From Anaerococcus pacaensis 9403502 (GTDB taxonomy: Bacteria > Bacillota > Clostridia > Tissierellales > Peptoniphilaceae), in contig HG326663.1 in assembly GCA_000308255.3 (NCBI GenBank), forward strand, positions 515,085 through 579,084: a stretch of 64,000 nt of DNA, given 5' to 3'. The notes beneath the pieces are model-generated. The model was not told the DNA's origin and made no database searches. It worked only from the letters and a program-made list of their open reading frames with translations. A program made the translations under genes and the position numbers. Of the stretch, positions 52,107-60,676 are shown piece after piece. The first letter of the stretch is position 1, and each line of letters starts with the position of its first letter.

Positions 52107-52821
52107 CAGTTAGCTCCAAGAATACTGCTTCTAAGTTTTCCTTGTGGCTTGATTGAGCCCTTATCTCATCAAAAGTGCCCTCCGCTATGATTTTGCCCTT
52201 ATTTATAATAGCTAGCCTATCGCATAGCTCTTGGGCCACACTCATCACATGTGTTGAGAAAAATACAGACTTACCTGCTGCTGTCCTTTCTCTTAGGATT
52301 TGCTTTAGATTATAAGAACTTTTCGCATCAAGGCCAACCATTGGCTCATCTAAGATTAGGACATCTGGGTCGTTTATAAGCGCCCCGATTAGAGCTAGTC
52401 TTTGAGCCATACCGTGTGAATAAGTATCGATTTGATCAGCCATAGCTCCTCTGAGGTCAAAGAAGTCTAGATAATATTCAAGCCTTTCCTTGCGGGTCGC
52501 CTCATCTATCCCATAGATATCTGAGATGAAATTGATATATTCGTAGCCCGAATATGTATCAAAAAGCTCTGGGTTATCTGGCACATAAGAAAATTTTGAT
52601 TTGTAGCTCAGAGGGTCATTATCAAGGCTTATCCCGTCAATTGTAATAGACCCGTGGGTAGGTTTATTGATTCCAACTATAGCCTTGATGGTAGATGATT
52701 TGCCGGCGCCATTTGGGCCTAGGAAGCCAAATATCTCTCCATCTCGCACATCAAAACTGATATCGTCAACTGCAATTTTTCCATTTGCATAACTTTTCGT
52801 AAAATCTCTTACTTCTATCAT
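52099..52821 (-). CDS. ABC exporter ATPase
   Basis: A 240-residue single-domain ATPase of the ABC-2 exporter type. Walker A is GPNGAGKSST (35-44), the signature SHGMAQRLALIGAL near 138-151 and Walker B VLILDEPMVGLDAKS near 157-171. It powers the permease encoded next, with which it overlaps. The substrate is unknown; this group includes antibiotic, peptide and sodium exporters. GGAGG precedes the ATG. Confidence 0.9.
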   Translation of the reverse strand: MIEVRDFTKSYANGKIAVDDISFDVRDGEIFGFLGPNGAGKSSTIKAIVGINKPTHGSITIDGISLDNDPLSYKSKFSYVPDNPELFDTYSGYEYINFISDIYGIDEATRKERLEYYLDFFDLRGAMADQIDTYSHGMAQRLALIGALINDPDVLILDEPMVGLDAKSSYNLKQILRERTAAGKSVFFSTHVMSVAQELCDRLAIINKGKIIAEGTFDEIRAQSSHKENLEAVFLELTDE

Positions 52822-52861
52822 TAATAATTCCTCCTAGCTATGATTGTAACAAAAAAATAAA

Positions 52862-52898
52862 AAAGAATAAAATGTGAATGATACACACTTTATTCTTT
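52862..52898 (-). terminator. Terminator of the nucleoside hydrolase/ArAE transcript
   Basis: AAAGAATAAA and TTTATTCTTT arms with inner TGTG/CACA pairing; on the minus strand a T-rich tract follows. Confidence 0.8.
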
Positions 52899-52914
52899 AA
52901 GTTTTATAAATATA

Positions 52915-53430
52915 TTATTCTGTTTTATAAGTATTTTCTTTAATATGGTCTTCTCTGAAGCTAAAGTCAGCTCTATTGACCACTACCGCTGTAATTACAC
53001 CTATCATAGTATCTAGTGTCCTATTTAGAGCCGACATATAAGCTGGTTCATTGGTACTAGGTATGAGTGTGATAGCCAAAAACACTATGGCCATGATTAC
53101 AAGTGCCTTTGGTTTATTTAGCATTGCCATCACCCAAATTATAATAGATGTCAAAACGCTAATCAATGTAAGTTCTAGCCAAGGTGCTAAAGACCCTGCT
53201 GGGACTAGCATTAGATAGACTAAACCACATAGACCACCCAGAAGTGTTCCTATTATTCTATTAATACCAACATCTCTCGAATCATCCACATTTTGTTGCA
53301 GGCATATAATGGCAGCAATAGCACTTTGGAAAGGCTGGCCCAAACCTGGCCTATACTGGCTGATAAGTAGAGCAATAAGGGTAGCTATAAAGGTTTTTAT
53401 TATTCTAAGGCCTGGTAATTTTAATTGCAT
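52915..53430 (-). CDS. Aromatic-acid-exporter-like (ArAE/FUSC) membrane protein, short form
   Basis: 171 residues with four to five helices. The start LPGLRIIKTFIATLIALLISQY, then FQSAIAAIICLQQNVDDSRDVGINRIIGTLLGGL near 32-65, match the N-terminal membrane domain of ArAE_1 exporters. The long cytoplasmic domain of full ArAE proteins is absent, as in many Firmicute forms. Its ATG lies inside the last codons of the nucleoside hydrolase gene. The substrate is unknown. Confidence 0.8.
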   Translation of the reverse strand: MQLKLPGLRIIKTFIATLIALLISQYRPGLGQPFQSAIAAIICLQQNVDDSRDVGINRIIGTLLGGLCGLVYLMLVPAGSLAPWLELTLISVLTSIIIWVMAMLNKPKALVIMAIVFLAITLIPSTNEPAYMSALNRTLDTMIGVITAVVVNRADFSFREDHIKENTYKTE

Positions 53431-54251
53431 GATAGACCCCCTATCAAATAATCATAGAAACTATCCTCGTTGACCTTGTTGGCCATGTAGTTTTGCTTGC
53501 GGCTAGAGGATCTTACAATTGCTCCTGCATCTTCATTGGTCTCGACCTTGTAGCCATTCTCTTCAAATATAAAGGCCTCTGGGGCTTGAGTGAGGTATAA
53601 AATCAGGGCTGCACCAAGATGGCGGCTATCTTCTGGCTTTGCCTTTGCTATATTGAGTATCTTATCAAGCTTACTATCACTGCCATATAGGCGGTCTATC
53701 ATATCATCTGTGAGAACAATATGCTTATAGACTTCTTCTGGTAGGATAAAAATGTCGATACCAGTATTTAGTATCATATCAGCGGCCTTAGGGTCTAGGG
53801 CAAAATTTTCCGACACCTCGCCTGAAAGTGATCCGCCCAGAATAAATATATGGGAGATATAATCTTCTATCTCTGGAGTTTCGTTTAAGGCAGCGGCTAC
53901 ATTTGTAAGACTTCCTGTAGTGATGATATCAAGTTTGCCGCAATCATCTGCCTTATCGATGATATTTTCAAAGGCAGGCATTTCTTCTATGTAATCAGCA
54001 GTTGTTGTAAAAATTTCTGTATCAGCATAAGTTTTTTCAAGCTCTTCACCTGCTGATATCGATAAGAATAGCTCATCGTAAGCCGATAGGGCAACTATAT
54101 TTTCAGCTGCTGCTTTTGGACTCATAAGGCCTGCACTAGTTGATAAGCCTACTAATTCAAAATCATAGGACCTAAAGGCCATCATCAGCATCATAGCCTC
54201 GTCCATGTCAAAATTTGTATCAATATATATAAAGGGTTTTTCGTATTCCAT
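53421..54251 (-). CDS. Diverged nucleoside hydrolase-like protein
   Basis: A 276-residue protein with the inosine/uridine-preferring nucleoside hydrolase fold. The N-terminal calcium motif, normally DTDPGxDDA, reads DTNFDMDEA (residues 11-19), with Asn and Glu replacing two aspartates. HIFILGGSLSGEV near 134-146 and NFALDPKAADMIL near 150-162 follow the family pattern. These changes may alter metal binding, so ribosyl-hydrolase activity should not be assumed. It overlaps the ArAE-like gene by ten bases. Confidence 0.7.
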   Translation of the reverse strand: MEYEKPFIYIDTNFDMDEAMMLMMAFRSYDFELVGLSTSAGLMSPKAAAENIVALSAYDELFLSISAGEELEKTYADTEIFTTTADYIEEMPAFENIIDKADDCGKLDIITTGSLTNVAAALNETPEIEDYISHIFILGGSLSGEVSENFALDPKAADMILNTGIDIFILPEEVYKHIVLTDDMIDRLYGSDSKLDKILNIAKAKPEDSRHLGAALILYLTQAPEAFIFEENGYKVETNEDAGAIVRSSSRKQNYMANKVNEDSFYDYLIGGLSCN

Positions 54252-54346
54252 ATCTACCTTCCTTAGATAGGACTATACAATGAAAATGAGTATTTTCCAA
54301 AGATGAGTATTGGGTAAGTATATATATAAATATACTAGGAGAGATT

Positions 54347-55270
54347 ATGAATTTTATAAAAAGAATGCCTATGAGCATAGGCGGATTGGCCTTAGGGTTA
54401 GTATCGCTAGGCAATTTGCTAGGCGGGTCTATCGCGCCAGTACTCGCTATGATATCAGCAGTAATTATGATTTTATTTTTATTTAAAGTCTTTACCCAGC
54501 CAGACCTAGTTAGTCTTGAACTGCAAAATACAATCGGTGCATCAGTGGCCCCTACCTTTGCCATGGCTATGGTCATGCTAAGTAGGTATGTGGCTCTTTG
54601 GATTGACTATAAAGCTGGAACACTTTTATTTTATGGAGGAATCATCCTTCATTTGATACTGCTAATCTATTTTACAAAAAATTATAGAAAGGCTATCAAT
54701 AGCCGCGATGTCTACGGGTCTTTTATGATTGTCTACGGGTCCTTTGGGGCTGGAGCTATTGTAGCACCATTTTTTGATGCTTATTGGATTGGAAAAATTG
54801 TCTGGATTGTAGGAATGATAGGCTATCTGCCACTTTTATTATTAGTTTTGTATAAGGATTTTAGAACACCAGAAACAGACGAAGCAAAAATGCCCTTATT
54901 TTGCGTAGCTGCTGCCAATGGTGGCTTGCTTTTAACAGGATATTACAATAGCTTTAGGGGTTTTAATACGATTTTTATTATCTTTATGATTGTGCTTGGC
55001 CAATTGGTGTATTTCACAGACCTAAATAAGCTCAGGAAATACCTAAGGCTAAATTTTTATCCATCCTATTCATCATTTACTTTTCCCTTTGTAATCAACG
55101 CCACAGCGCTTAAAATGACTGCAGAGTATTTTGAGGGACTAGGCTATAATATGGTCTTTTTAAAGACTCTAGCTATGGTAGAAGTTGCCATAGCGACTAT
55201 CCTTGTGATTTATGTTTTTATCATGTATATGAGATTTTTATTTACAGGAAAAACTGCTAGACTTTTTTAG
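54347..55270 (+). CDS. TDT-family transporter (TehA/Mae1-like)
   Basis: A 307-residue protein with about ten helices of the tellurite-resistance/dicarboxylate (TDT) family. MPMSIGGLALGLVSLGNLL at the N-terminus and FTFPFVINATALKM near 243-256 are typical. Members include SLAC1-like anion channels and malate transporters, so the cargo is probably an anion but is not identifiable here. AGGAG precedes the ATG. A short AGTATAT/ATATACT inverted repeat (54317-54336) lies just upstream of it. A terminator follows the stop. Confidence 0.8.
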   Translation: MNFIKRMPMSIGGLALGLVSLGNLLGGSIAPVLAMISAVIMILFLFKVFTQPDLVSLELQNTIGASVAPTFAMAMVMLSRYVALWIDYKAGTLLFYGGIILHLILLIYFTKNYRKAINSRDVYGSFMIVYGSFGAGAIVAPFFDAYWIGKIVWIVGMIGYLPLLLLVLYKDFRTPETDEAKMPLFCVAAANGGLLLTGYYNSFRGFNTIFIIFMIVLGQLVYFTDLNKLRKYLRLNFYPSYSSFTFPFVINATALKMTAEYFEGLGYNMVFLKTLAMVEVAIATILVIYVFIMYMRFLFTGKTARLF

Positions 55271-55279
55271 AATCAAAAA

Positions 55280-55312
55280 CAGCTCAATTCCTCATGGAAT
55301 TGGGCTGATATT
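55280..55312. terminator. Terminator between the TDT gene and the sigma-factor operon
   Basis: Twelve-base arms CAGCTCAATTCC and GGAATTGGGCTG (one G-T wobble) with a TCAT loop, then TTTTTT on the plus strand and an A/T tract on the other side. Confidence 0.88.
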
Positions 55313-55314
55313 TT

Positions 55315-56391
55315 TTAACCCTCAGCATCAGAATACTCTTTGAGTTTGCCGAGGGCTTGATTTTCGATTTGTCTGATACGCTCGCGGCTTAGGTCATAGA
55401 TGGTGCCTATTTCTTCGAGCGTCTTTGGCTTTTCGTTATCTAGGCCGTAGCGGTAGATTATGATTTGTTTTTCACGGTCAGTTAGCTGGTCTAGGGCTTG
55501 CAAGAGGAAGTTCTCCATATCGCGTTCTAGTATTAGAACATCAACTGGAGTTGACTCATCGCCTACCATATCCATTAGCTCATCACCAGTAGAATCTTCA
55601 CTGTCTAAGTTGATATTTAGCGAAGTTGAATTTACTTGATTGCGGTTGATTAGGAAGAGGTCATCGGCTTGTTTTTTATCAATGCCTTCTTTTTCTAAGA
55701 TCTTATAGATTTCTTCATCACTTGCTTCAGGATTGGCCTTTAGGATTTGTTTTAACTTGTTTAGCTTTAGATATTTACCAGCAGGGATTCTAATTGTGTG
55801 GCCCTCTTTGTTGATGGCCTTTCTGATAGCCTTATCTATCCATTTGTAGGCATAGGTGGTAAACTTATAGCCGAGTGTTAGGTCAAATTTTTCTGCAGCA
55901 CGAATCATACCGAGCATACCTGATTGAACTAGGTCTTCTAGGTCTAAGTCATTGCCGTGAGAGCGGTAGAAGTAGCTAGCACGAGAGCGCACGAGCCCTT
56001 GGTTTTTTTCAACTAGGGCTGCTAGGGCATTTTGATTGCCTGCTTGAAATTGCTCCACTATCTCTTCATTGGTCATATCTGATAATCTCATCATGTCCTT
56101 ACGAGTGATTGGAGTGAGCGAAGCATTGGTCTTATCTACCCTATCAAAGTCATCATCGTCATCGTCATCATCAGCCAAATCGATACTATCATCAATATCT
56201 TCATCAGCCTCTTCGACTTCATCTGGAAACTCGCCGTCTTCTTCGATTAGGTATTCCTCTAGCTCTTCAGTTTCTTCTTCTGATAATTCTTCTAAGACAC
56301 TTGATATTTCCTCTTCGCTCATGTCATCGTTATTAAAGAATGTGCGAAGTCTATCAAGTGTAGATTCATCTTTTAAATTTATTTTATCCAT
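55315..56391 (-). CDS. Sigma-70 family factor with long acidic N-terminus, in the sigH position
   Basis: 358 residues. Residues about 20-85 are packed with Asp and Glu, including an unbroken run of eight Asp. Region 2 spans about 105-190 (EDLVQSGMLGMIRAAEKFD, TTYAYKWIDKAIRKAI), region 3 about 195-250, and region 4 about 300-355, ending with the helix-turn-helix TLEEIGTIYDLSRERIRQIENQALGKL. Region 4 follows the primary/RpoD pattern, but the TYATWWIRQAI core of housekeeping sigmas reads TYAYKWIDKAI. It ends the gltX-cysS-rlmB-rae1 operon, where Bacillus carries sigH. It may be an alternative group 2 sigma or a rebuilt SigH. The acidic part could act like an enlarged region 1.1. Confidence 0.85.
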   Translation of the reverse strand: MDKINLKDESTLDRLRTFFNNDDMSEEEISSVLEELSEEETEELEEYLIEEDGEFPDEVEEADEDIDDSIDLADDDDDDDDFDRVDKTNASLTPITRKDMMRLSDMTNEEIVEQFQAGNQNALAALVEKNQGLVRSRASYFYRSHGNDLDLEDLVQSGMLGMIRAAEKFDLTLGYKFTTYAYKWIDKAIRKAINKEGHTIRIPAGKYLKLNKLKQILKANPEASDEEIYKILEKEGIDKKQADDLFLINRNQVNSTSLNINLDSEDSTGDELMDMVGDESTPVDVLILERDMENFLLQALDQLTDREKQIIIYRYGLDNEKPKTLEEIGTIYDLSRERIRQIENQALGKLKEYSDAEG

Positions 56392-56424
56392 AACATTACC
56401 TTTTGAATTTATTTTACTTACTTA

Positions 56425-56949
56425 TTATTTATCCAAATCTTCCCTAAGCATTTCAATTTTTTCAATCATTTCTTCTGAAAGCGGAAAAGATTTGAAGTTT
56501 CTATTAAAATCAGCTCTTTTGGCACGGCTAATTTTTTTGTTGGCATTGTAGATATCTGCAGCAAGCTCCGCTGATGTTATCCTAGCTGCACCCTTGCTTG
56601 TAGCAAGGATTTGGATTTGGCTATCATCTGTGACTATCTTTAGCTTGTGCCTTTGGGCCAGCCTTAGGATTTGCTTTTCGATATATGTATCAGCAGTTTG
56701 AAATCTCTTGGTATAGACTATCTTCATGCCGTATTTTTCTTCGGTGGTTTCTACTGGCCTATCGAGATTGTAGGCATCAAAGACTATGACCACTTCTTCT
56801 CCCGATAAGGACTTGTATTCTGCCATCTGATCAATAAGGGCTTCTCTGGCATCGGCCAAGGACTTTTTGGAAATATCCCATAAGTTTGGCCAAGCATTGA
56901 TTACATTGTAGCCATCTATTATTGTGATATTTCGCTTAGTCCTAGGCAT
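56425..56949 (-). CDS. rae1: NYN-domain ribonuclease Rae1/YacP
   Basis: A 174-residue PIN-like NYN endoribonuclease that cuts mRNA in the ribosomal A site in Bacillus. IIDGYNVINAWPNL near residues 10-23, VVIVFDAYNLDRP near 53-65 and the aspartates in KIVTDDSQIQ near 100-109 form the acidic metal centre. It overlaps rlmB by eight bases. It is between rlmB and the sigma gene, the same place as in Bacillus. Confidence 0.88.
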   Translation of the reverse strand: MPRTKRNITIIDGYNVINAWPNLWDISKKSLADAREALIDQMAEYKSLSGEEVVIVFDAYNLDRPVETTEEKYGMKIVYTKRFQTADTYIEKQILRLAQRHKLKIVTDDSQIQILATSKGAARITSAELAADIYNANKKISRAKRADFNRNFKSFPLSEEMIEKIEMLREDLDK

Positions 56950-57640
56950 TTTGTCGGGTCACCTCATACATGGCAATGGCTGATGCAACAGATGCATTGA
57001 GGGAATTGACCTTGCCTATCATTGGTATTTTTATAAGCATATCACAATGCTCTCTTGTAAGTCTAGAGATACCTGATCCTTCATTGCCCACCACAAGGGC
57101 AACTTTGCCTGTAAGGTCAGTTGCAGCTAAATCGCTTTGTGCTTCTCCAGCGAGCCCATATACCCAAAATCCATTTTCTTTGATAGCATCAATGGTGCGG
57201 TTGAGATTAGTGACCCTAACCACCTTTATGTTGTTGATAGCCCCAGCACTTGTTTTATAAACAGTTGGGTTGACCTTAGCTGAGCGGTGCTCAGGGATAA
57301 TCACTGCATCAAAACCAAAGCTTTCGGCAGATCTTATGATGGCTCCTAAGTTGTGTGGGTCTTCTATTTGGTCAAGTAATATTACTTTTGTTGCATCAGA
57401 TATGTCATCAAGGCTCGCATATTGATAAGAATCCACCTCAATCATCACGCCTTGGTGGTTGGCTTCAATTTTTTCAAAATATCTCTTATCGACATATGAT
57501 ATATCGACACCTGCTTTTTTTAGCTTATCAATGATTTTTGCAACTATTGGAGTATTTTGGTCGATGATATAGGCCTTGTGGATAGTAAGGCCTGCATCAA
57601 TTGATTCTAAAACTGGCTTTCTACCATATATCTTATCCAT
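56942..57640 (-). CDS. rlmB: 23S rRNA 2'-O-methyltransferase RlmB-type (SpoU family)
   Basis: A 232-residue SpoU-class methyltransferase, N-terminal substrate-binding domain (residues 1-70, YGRKPVLESIDAG) plus a knotted SAM domain with VILLDQIEDPHNLGAIIRSAESFG near 87-110, LVVGNEGSGISRL near 180-192 and IPMIGKVNSLNASVASAIAMYE near 203-224. It is directly downstream of cysS with no Mini-III RNase gene between them, unlike Bacillus. Confidence 0.9.
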   Translation of the reverse strand: MDKIYGRKPVLESIDAGLTIHKAYIIDQNTPIVAKIIDKLKKAGVDISYVDKRYFEKIEANHQGVMIEVDSYQYASLDDISDATKVILLDQIEDPHNLGAIIRSAESFGFDAVIIPEHRSAKVNPTVYKTSAGAINNIKVVRVTNLNRTIDAIKENGFWVYGLAGEAQSDLAATDLTGKVALVVGNEGSGISRLTREHCDMLIKIPMIGKVNSLNASVASAIAMYEVTRQNA

Positions 57641-59062
57641 CTATACCAGCTCCCATTTGACCCCTTCGCGGGTGTCTTTGATAGCAACACCCATATCTAA
57701 AAGCTCATCGCGGATGGCATCAGCTGTGGCAAAGTCTTTATTTTTCTTTGCCTCAGTACGTTTTTCAATTAGAGCAAGAATTGCTTCTTCATCGATATCA
57801 TCATTGGTCTTCTTGCGGTTTTCGATACCTAGCACTTTTTGCAATTCCACTATTTTATCTAGGACTGCCTCGATTAATTTTTTGGAATTGTCCGCGCTTA
57901 CTTTTGTATTGGCAAATTTTACCATATCAAAGATCACAGTGATTCCATCAGCAGTATTTAGGTCATTGTCCATGACTTCTATGAATTTTTCTTCGAAAGT
58001 TTTTAATTCGTTTATAAGTACTTGCTCATCTGCATGAAGTTCGCTAGCTTCCGCTACCTCAGCCAGTTCTTCTAGCCTAAAGACAGCATTGTTTATTCTG
58101 TCTAGGGAATTTTTGGCTTGGTCGATGATTTCGCGGGTGAAGTTGATTGGTTGGCGGTAGTTGGTTGTAAGTAGCCAAAAACGAATAACCATAAGGTCGT
58201 ATTCTTTTTTGATATCGTGTAAGGTAAAGAAATTGCCCAAAGACTTACTCATCTTGGTCCCATCTACTTGAATCATGCCATTGTGCATCCAGTAGTGGGC
58301 AAAGGTGTCTTCATTTAGTGTTTCTGATTGGGCTATTTCGTTTTCGTGGTGAGGAAACTCTAAGTCTTCTCCACCAGCATGGATGTCTATGGTGTCACCT
58401 AGGATTTTCTTATTCATAGCTGAACACTCGATATGCCAACCTGGACGGCCAGCTCCCCATGGAGAATCCCAGCTTACTTCTCCATCGATTTTGGTTTTTT
58501 TCCAAAGGGCAAAGTCGAGTGGATTTTCTTTTTTGCTTGCTTCACTGCTTTCGACTCTGTTGCTAGCTCCATGTTGTAAATCTTCGATGTTTTTACCTGA
58601 TAGCTTACCATAGTCTTCTGTAGCAGAGACTCTAAAATACACATCTCCATCTACTTCATAGGCAGCACCTTTTTCTACAAGGCCAGCTACAAAATCGATG
58701 ATATCATCCATGACCTCGGTTGCACGTGGGTGGATGGTATTTTCTTCATCTAGGTTTAGGTCAGCCGCATCTTCCATATAAGCTGCTATATATCTGTCTG
58801 TGACTTCCTTAGTTGTGATGCCTTCTTCAATAGATTTATTGATTATCTTATCATCTACATCTGTGAAATTGACCACATAGGTCACATCGTAACCACGGTA
58901 GCGGGCGTACCTGCGGAAGGTATCAAACACTACCAGAGGCCTTGCATTACCTATGTGCATATAATCATAAACAGTAGGCCCACAGACATACATTTTTATT
59001 TTATTTTCTTCTATAGGAGTAAATTCTTCTGTTTTTCTGGTGAGCGTGTTATGAATTTTCAT
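57641..59062 (-). CDS. cysS: Cysteinyl-tRNA synthetase
   Basis: 473 residues, class I synthetase. The zinc Cys and HIGH-type motif are in MYVCGPTVYDYMHIGNARP near residues 24-42. WHIECSAMNKKILG near 207-220 and GGEDLEFPHHENEIAQSE near 229-246 bind zinc and substrate. KMSKSLGN near 266-273 is KMSKS. Complete, with the anticodon-binding C-terminal domain. It lies two bases after gltX and one before rlmB. Confidence 0.96.
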   Translation of the reverse strand: MKIHNTLTRKTEEFTPIEENKIKMYVCGPTVYDYMHIGNARPLVVFDTFRRYARYRGYDVTYVVNFTDVDDKIINKSIEEGITTKEVTDRYIAAYMEDAADLNLDEENTIHPRATEVMDDIIDFVAGLVEKGAAYEVDGDVYFRVSATEDYGKLSGKNIEDLQHGASNRVESSEASKKENPLDFALWKKTKIDGEVSWDSPWGAGRPGWHIECSAMNKKILGDTIDIHAGGEDLEFPHHENEIAQSETLNEDTFAHYWMHNGMIQVDGTKMSKSLGNFFTLHDIKKEYDLMVIRFWLLTTNYRQPINFTREIIDQAKNSLDRINNAVFRLEELAEVAEASELHADEQVLINELKTFEEKFIEVMDNDLNTADGITVIFDMVKFANTKVSADNSKKLIEAVLDKIVELQKVLGIENRKKTNDDIDEEAILALIEKRTEAKKNKDFATADAIRDELLDMGVAIKDTREGVKWELV

Positions 59063-59064
59063 TT

Positions 59065-60546
59065 TTATAAGTTTTCCTTAACGTAATTTAATCTTTTTTC
59101 TATATTTTCTTTGCCCATTAAAAGCATTACATTTGATAAATCTGGGCCGTGTACTGAGCCTGTGATAGCAGCTCTGATTGGGAACCATAGGTTTTTGCCC
59201 TTGATGCCTGTTTCTTTTTGGATAGATTTCATTACTGACTTAGCAAATTCTTCATCGATTTCATCGGTGCCAGATAGTTTTTCTAAAAATGCATCTACAA
59301 GTGTTTTTGCTTCTTCTGTGTCTAGGGCTTCTTTGGCTTCTTCTTCCCAGTCCATGTCAGCTGGGTCAGCGTACATGTTGGCAGCTAGTTTTGGAGCATC
59401 TGAGAATTTGTCGATAGCTGATTGCCAGGTTTCTGCTAGCATTTCTAGTTGGTCAGCTGGGTAATCTTCATCGATTAAGCCTGATTCTAGCATGAATGGT
59501 TTGATAGCTTCTGCAAGGTCTGCTGCGCTCATTTCACGTACATAGTGGCCATTGATCCAGTCTAGCTTTCTCTTATCAAATACAGCTCCAGTTTTGTTTA
59601 CCCTATCAAAGTCAAATTGTTTAGAAAGTTCTTCTATAGAGAAGATTTCTTCTTCTGAGTCTGGTGACCAACCAAGTAGAGATAGGAAATTTACTAGTCC
59701 TTCTGGTGTGTAGCCTTCTGCTATGAAGTCTTCCACCATACCGTCGCCATTACGCTTTGAGTATTTCTTATGGTTTTCGTTTAGTACTGTTGGTAGGTGG
59801 ATGTACTCTGGTGCATCCCAGCCAAAGGCTTCATATAGGTAAACGTGTTTTGGTGTAGATGAAATCCATTCATCGCCACGAACTACGTGGGTGATTTTCA
59901 TTAGGTGGTCGTCAACTACTACTGCAAAGTGATATGTTGGGAAGCCATCACGTTTGATAAGGACTTGGTCATCCATGTCATTGGTATTGAAGGTGATCTT
60001 GCCTTTAATCCTATCATCAAAGCTTATTTCTCTATCTTGTGGGAGTTTTAGTCTAACTGTGTATTCTTCGCCATTTGCTACTCTTTCTCTTGCTTCTTCT
60101 TTTGGAATAGAGCGGCATAGGCCGTCGTATTTTGGAGTTAGTCCATCAGCCTTCATTTGGTCGCGAACAGCATCGACTCTTTCTTGTGAGCAGAAGCAAT
60201 AGTAAGCCTTGTCTTCGTCAATCAGTTTTTCGATGTATTCGTCATAGATACCAGCTTCTACACGGTCAGATTGGATGTATGGGCCGTATTCGCCTTTTTC
60301 TGTGACATGACCTTCATCATCTAGCATGACACCCTCATCGATTTCTACTCCAGACCATTCTAGGGCTTTAAGAAGGTTTTCTAGTGCTCCTTCTACAAAT
60401 CTAGTTCTGTCTGTATCTTCTATTCTTAAAATCATTGTCCCATCTGTGTGGCGTGCATATAAATAATTAAATAATGCAGTTCTAAGCCCACCAATGTGCA
60501 GATATCCTGTAGGGGATGGGGCAAATCTTACTCTTACATCACTCAT
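59065..60546 (-). CDS. gltX: Glutamyl-tRNA synthetase
   Basis: 493 residues, class I synthetase. The HIGH-type motif is in FAPSPTGYLHIGGLRTALFNY (8-28), the KMSKS motif reads KKYSKRNGDG near 257-266. A full anticodon-binding domain follows. Some GltX also charge tRNA-Gln; no gatCAB genes are here to show this. It is the first gene of a five-gene operon and has a promoter and a leader hairpin upstream. Confidence 0.96.
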   Translation of the reverse strand: MSDVRVRFAPSPTGYLHIGGLRTALFNYLYARHTDGTMILRIEDTDRTRFVEGALENLLKALEWSGVEIDEGVMLDDEGHVTEKGEYGPYIQSDRVEAGIYDEYIEKLIDEDKAYYCFCSQERVDAVRDQMKADGLTPKYDGLCRSIPKEEARERVANGEEYTVRLKLPQDREISFDDRIKGKITFNTNDMDDQVLIKRDGFPTYHFAVVVDDHLMKITHVVRGDEWISSTPKHVYLYEAFGWDAPEYIHLPTVLNENHKKYSKRNGDGMVEDFIAEGYTPEGLVNFLSLLGWSPDSEEEIFSIEELSKQFDFDRVNKTGAVFDKRKLDWINGHYVREMSAADLAEAIKPFMLESGLIDEDYPADQLEMLAETWQSAIDKFSDAPKLAANMYADPADMDWEEEAKEALDTEEAKTLVDAFLEKLSGTDEIDEEFAKSVMKSIQKETGIKGKNLWFPIRAAITGSVHGPDLSNVMLLMGKENIEKRLNYVKENL

Positions 60547-60583
60547 ATTAACTCCTTATTACTTTTCATTAATTGAATATTAA

Positions 60584-60604
60584 AGGGAGTGCAAAACACT
60601 CCCT
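60584..60604 (-). terminator. Hairpin in the gltX leader (attenuator-like, or terminator of the upstream gene)
   Basis: Perfect eight-base arms AGGGAGTG and CACTCCCT with a five-base loop, followed on the minus strand by TTTAATATT. It lies downstream of the gltX promoter, so it would be part of the gltX leader RNA and may also end transcripts from the AGCS gene. No T-box consensus is present. Confidence 0.6.
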
Positions 60605-60631
60605 CGGTCATCTAACTTATTTAAGTATAGC

Positions 60632-60661
60632 ATTATATACTCCAAAAATCAACTTTGTCAA
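60632..60661 (-). promoter_or_regulatory. Promoter of the gltX operon
   Basis: On the minus strand TTGACA (60656-60661), 18 bases, TATAAT (60632-60637). Both hexamers are perfect consensus. Confidence 0.85.
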
Positions 60662-60676
60662 TTAGATTTTTGTTAA

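Noticed and set aside
56069-56551. A serine-rich plus-strand frame of 160 codons
   Set aside because: It is the mirror of the Asp/Glu-rich sigma-factor N-terminus; acidic codons read backwards give serine. There is no ribosome site.
60584-60661. T-box riboswitch in the gltX leader
   Set aside because: The leader is short and has no AGGGTGGNACCGCG element or specifier stem.
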